Positions 50,587 through 52,519 of a stretch of DNA of 52,519 nucleotides are shown piece after piece. The stretch is from positions 1 to 52,519 of the IMG/VR virus record IMGVR_UViG_3300046714_000321; one strand, written 5' to 3'. Source of the DNA: a virus. The translations under genes and the position numbers were made by a program. The number at the start of each line of letters is the position of its first letter. Position 1 is the first letter of the stretch. Below the pieces are notes generated by a model that made no database searches, was not told the DNA's origin, and saw only the letters and a program-made list of their open reading frames with translations.

Positions 50587-50625
50587 AGCCGGGCCCCGGT
50601 CACCGTTGTGTGGAGGCCGCCCGAG

Positions 50626-50658
50626 AAACCCCCGACCCTCAGACAGGCTCGGGGGTTT
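50626..50658. terminator. Bidirectional terminator-like hairpin
   Basis: AAACCCCCGA (50626-50635) pairs with TCGGGGGTTT (50649-50658), 10 bp and a 13-nt loop, between convergent genes. The U-rich part is only three bases long on either strand, so efficiency is uncertain. Confidence 0.65.
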
Positions 50659-50665
50659 CGTCCAT

Positions 50666-50878
50666 TTACGAGTCGCCGAAGGCGTCCAGAAAACGCTGCT
50701 TGGCCTCATCCATCCTGTCTCGGAGGGCGTTGACCTCTCGGGTCAGACTCAGGATCCGGTCGCTCTGGCCATTGATTACAGCCAGGCGTGCGTCCCCTTG
50801 AGATGCCCTGCGTAGGAGATCCTCGTACTCATCTATCGGGATAATGACGGTCGCGCCCCGTTTTTTCTTGGTTGCCAC
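50666..50878 (-). CDS. Small coiled-coil protein, Phd-antitoxin-like start
   Basis: The protein has 70 residues from GTG 50878. It has a basic N-terminus and VIIPIDEYEDLLRRASQGDA, similar to the strand-helix of Phd/YefM antitoxins. A leucine coiled coil follows (DRILSLTREVNALRDRMDEA). It follows the 50881 gene by two bases. An antitoxin role is only suggested. Confidence 0.5.
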   Translation of the reverse strand: MATKKKRGATVIIPIDEYEDLLRRASQGDARLAVINGQSDRILSLTREVNALRDRMDEAKQRFLDAFGDS

Positions 50879-50880
50879 GG

Positions 50881-51102
50881 TCAGGCCCTCAGCTCGAACG
50901 GTACAGCCCTCATAAAGATGACGTCGATCCCGTCCCGCTGGCACGTGAGGATCTGCTCCGTCTCCCGGCCGGTGCTGGAGTACCCAAAGCCAAGGGCCTT
51001 GACCTTTTCGCGCATGATGACCTTTGCGCCAGCCAGGCTAAGGGCGACGCCCTCTGGGTAGTCGTTACACATGACCACGTACACCGTCACGGGGTTGGGC
51101 AT
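50881..51102 (-). CDS. Small leaderless protein
   Basis: The 73-residue protein (MPNPVTVYVVMCNDYPEGVA) has a beta-alpha-beta pattern (LSLAGAKVIMREKVKALGFG, IDVIFMRAVPFELRA). It starts exactly six bases after TATTAT, so it should be translated from a leaderless mRNA. It is paired with the 50666 gene. The function is unknown. Confidence 0.6.
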   Translation of the reverse strand: MPNPVTVYVVMCNDYPEGVALSLAGAKVIMREKVKALGFGYSSTGRETEQILTCQRDGIDVIFMRAVPFELRA

Positions 51103-51108
51103 GACCTG

Positions 51109-51120
51109 ATAATAGGTACC
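51109..51120 (-). promoter_or_regulatory. Leaderless promoter of the 51102 gene
   Basis: On the minus strand GTAGCAGGTACC precedes TATTAT (51114-51109), then CAGGTC and ATG 51102. The arrangement equals box A. GGTACC at its centre is palindromic. Confidence 0.7.
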
Positions 51121-51138
51121 TGCTACCTGGTGTTTGGC

Positions 51139-51241
51139 GCCAAGGTGACGATCCGCCCGTCGACGTGCCTATTTCAGCGTCCCTATTTCGGCTCCCCCGC
51201 GCGACAGGCGGGTGCCGGGCTTCCCCCAGCGTGGCCTTGGC
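51139..51241 (-). ncRNA. Candidate small RNA closed by GCCAAGG/CCTTGGC
   Basis: A TATTAT promoter (51253-51248) predicts a start at G 51241, but no start codon follows. The transcript begins GCCAAGG (51241-51235), which pairs with CCTTGGC (51145-51139). In between are GC-rich, foldable segments. It ends in TTGGCGCCAA (51135-51144) without a U-tract. Length would be about 100 nt. Confidence 0.4.
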
Positions 51242-51247
51242 GATCTG

Positions 51248-51260
51248 ATAATAGGTATCG
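51248..51260 (-). promoter_or_regulatory. Promoter without a start codon
   Basis: TATTAT (51253-51248) with CAGATC after it and CGATACC before it matches the leaderless boxes, yet the expected start codon position is occupied by GCC. It could drive the candidate RNA at 51241-51139 and run on into the 51102 gene. Confidence 0.5.
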
Positions 51261-51732
51261 AGTACTGTCTTTATTTTCCGATTTTTTCTGGGCGATTTTC
51301 AAGTAGGCCGATTTATTTTTCAGGTCGCGCGTTAACTGGAGGGCCCCCGCGCGGGCGAGGGGGTGGGGGAGGGCCTACCGCTCGGAAGTCTCGCACCTAT
51401 GCACACATATTCATACACATACATACTAGACCAACGTTCTTTCTAACCCATGTACTTATCAATGATATCATATACATAGTATAATGCACTATGACATGCC
51501 TACATCTAGATATCAGTGTTCAGTAATTGAGACGTACACATGTGCACACATGGTATTACACGGTATTCTTATGGGGTTGGGCTCTAGGGCCAAATGCTGG
51601 GCCAACCCCAAAAACCCCAGGGTAAAAGATACCCCTATAGAAGCACGTCTAGCCCACACTGCAGATAACAGGTGAGCCAGCTGGTAACAGAGAGGGCTAG
51701 GCTTTACTTGCCACCTTCCCTCGTCAGTCACC

Positions 51733-51768
51733 AAACCCCTAAGCGCAAGCTTGGGGGTTTTTCTTTTT
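51733..51768 (+). terminator. Strong plus-strand terminator without an assigned gene
   Basis: AAACCCCTAAGC (51733-51744), loop GCAA (GNRA type), GCTTGGGGGTTT (51749-51760), then TTCTTTTT. It is a 12-bp stem with one G-U pair. The nearest plus-strand gene ends at 50586 and has its own hairpin, so an unannotated plus-strand transcript is likely. Confidence 0.85.
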
Positions 51769-51832
51769 CAGTAGTTCAGGGATTGGACGTATGTGTCCAA
51801 ATTCATCCTTTCAAGGGTAACCCCTGCAAAGC

Positions 51833-51862
51833 AAAAAGCCCCGACCTTGTGGGCCGAGGCTT
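51833..51862 (-). terminator. Terminator of the head operon
   Basis: On the minus strand AAGCCTCGGCC (51862-51852) pairs with GGTCGGGGCTT (51846-51836) around CACAA, with TTTTTGCTTTGC continuing from the right arm. It lies 24 bp beyond the capsid stop codon. Confidence 0.9.
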
Positions 51863-51885
51863 CTCGATAGGCCATCTGGCCTTGG

Positions 51886-52519
51886 TTACGCGTGGTAGCC
51901 AGTTCCGTCCATGTAGCAGACGCCGATCGGGTAGCGCGAGATAACGCCACCGAAGCGCCCATGGCAGTTCACGAGGTAGCTCATGTTTCGGAGCTGCGGT
52001 GCCATTTGCTCGAAGTCCGTGGGGACGAATCCCTGGACGACGCGCGGATCCGGGATGAGACCGACGACTCGGCCAGTTCCGTTGCTCGCCATCGTGCTGA
52101 GGCGATTCCAGGGGCGAACCGACTCGATGAGGGGCGATTCGTTGAGGACGTCGAGGACCGACTTGTTCTGGAAGGTCGGGCTGAACAGCGTGGTCGCGAG
52201 CGCGATGTGCTGCTGCAGCGGGAGGAGAATGCGAACGGCCTTGCCTTCCGCACCGAGTTCACCGGCCATCGCGAGGCTGATCTTCTTCGCGACCAGCTCC
52301 ACGTCGGCCTTCATGTCCTCCGGGTCCGCGATAACCTCGCCACCCGAATTGAACCACTGGCCAGCCGGCGAAGCGGTCAAGGTGCTTGCGAGATTGCCGA
52401 GGCCCTTGAGGCCCACGCGGCTTTCACCCTCGGCCAGGTACTTATCAAGCTTGCGCTCGAATGCACCGCGGGCCGTGGTCGCCTTTTCCACGTCGATTGA
52501 GCCAGGCAGACCCTGGGTC
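51886..52519 (-). CDS. Major capsid protein, C-terminal part (joins 558..1)
   Basis: This is the C-terminal part of the 354-residue capsid protein whose N-terminus is at 558-1; bases 52393-52519 duplicate 1-127. The end shows GLIPDPRVVQGFVPTDFEQM, APQLRNMSYLVNCHGRFGG and VISRYPIGVCYMDGTGYHA. This is the P-domain ending typical of DUF2184/encapsulin-like HK97-fold capsid proteins (Pro-x-x-Phe-Glu-Gln, then Gly-Gly-Val and Asp-Gly). It stops at TAA 51886. A terminator follows, so this is the last gene of the head operon. Confidence 0.85.
   Translation of the reverse strand, partial: TQGLPGSIDVEKATTARGAFERKLDKYLAEGESRVGLKGLGNLASTLTASPAGQWFNSGGEVIADPEDMKADVELVAKKISLAMAGELGAEGKAVRILLPLQQHIALATTLFSPTFQNKSVLDVLNESPLIESVRPWNRLSTMASNGTGRVVGLIPDPRVVQGFVPTDFEQMAPQLRNMSYLVNCHGRFGGVISRYPIGVCYMDGTGYHA

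Larger units (their letters stand above)
51254..51885. other. AT-rich region without protein genes
   Basis: No convincing coding frame is seen. The region holds an AT-rich stretch with CATACACATACATAC-type repeats (51390-51500), an 8-bp hairpin GGGGTTGG/CCAACCCC near 51574-51610, GGGTA-AAAGA-TACCC near 51620, a long-range CTAGCCC/GGGCTAG pair (near 51649 and 51693) enclosing GATAACAGG and GGTAACAG, a hairpin TTGGAC/GTCCAA (51783-51800), a plus-strand terminator and the capsid operon terminator. It could hold an origin, pac site or non-coding RNA. Confidence 0.5.

Noticed and set aside
51484-51675. 63-codon plus-strand frame in the AT-rich island
   Set aside because: It lacks a start signal and crosses the hairpins of the island; codon use is unlike the phage genes.
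51513-51734. 73-codon minus-strand frame in the AT-rich island
   Set aside because: It has no ribosome site, no promoter box in register, unusual composition and it covers the plus-strand terminator.

Overview
The window is the complete genome of a tailed double-stranded DNA phage in circular form. Its first 127 bases are repeated exactly as its last 127, so the unique length is about 52,392 bp and the sequence was opened inside the major capsid gene. The tail is contractile: sheath, tube, tape measure, gp25-like wedge, J-like protein, spike and hub genes are all present, so the virion should be a myovirus. A tyrosine integrase sits next to a tRNA-like attP, so the phage is probably temperate. 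Base composition is GC-rich apart from a few AT-rich intergenic islands. The host cannot be named from the sequence. The attP core looks like the 3' half of a tRNA-Arg(CCT) gene. Many starts look leaderless or nearly so, which fits hosts that translate leaderless mRNA well.

Layout. (1) Minus strand, from 2743 across the origin to 51886: HNH endonuclease, protease/scaffold, cement protein and major capsid protein, ending at a strong terminator. (2) Minus strand 5157-3028: primase-helicase with its own terminator, next to an AT-rich, repeat-bearing intergenic region. (3) Plus strand 5201-20127: a long, tightly overlapping replication operon with a PD-(D/E)XK nuclease, SNF2-like helicase, SSB-like protein, family A DNA polymerase, MazZ-like phosphohydrolase, metallophosphoesterase, sigma factor and large terminase, followed by small accessory genes. 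(4) Minus 22136-19985: portal and Mu F-like head protein. (5) Plus 22180-24614: probable small terminase, RuvC-like nuclease and two HTH proteins. (6) A divergent pair of secreted lipoprotein zinc proteases, 24611-25849. (7) Minus 36171-25824: contractile tail and baseplate. (8) Plus 36208-40018: zinc-binding protein, small genes, integrase and attP. (9) Minus 50127-40078: head-tail connector genes, collagen-like tailspike, lectin-like fibre and lysis genes. (10) 50221-51885: small regulators, RNA-like structures and AT-rich DNA.

The most interesting material is regulatory. A recurring box with a TAKTAT-type -10 placed exactly six bases before the start codon, or before a very short leader, marks most transcription-unit starts and is often bidirectional. 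The genome also encodes a sigma-70-family factor that might read it. A second promoter type occurs twice with an inverted repeat filling the spacer. One copy drives a 250-nt leader with a three-way junction and a 23-bp stem just before a ribosome-binding site. Two smaller candidate non-coding RNAs lie near 51.1-51.8 kb. All functional names come from reading motifs by eye; no database search was run.
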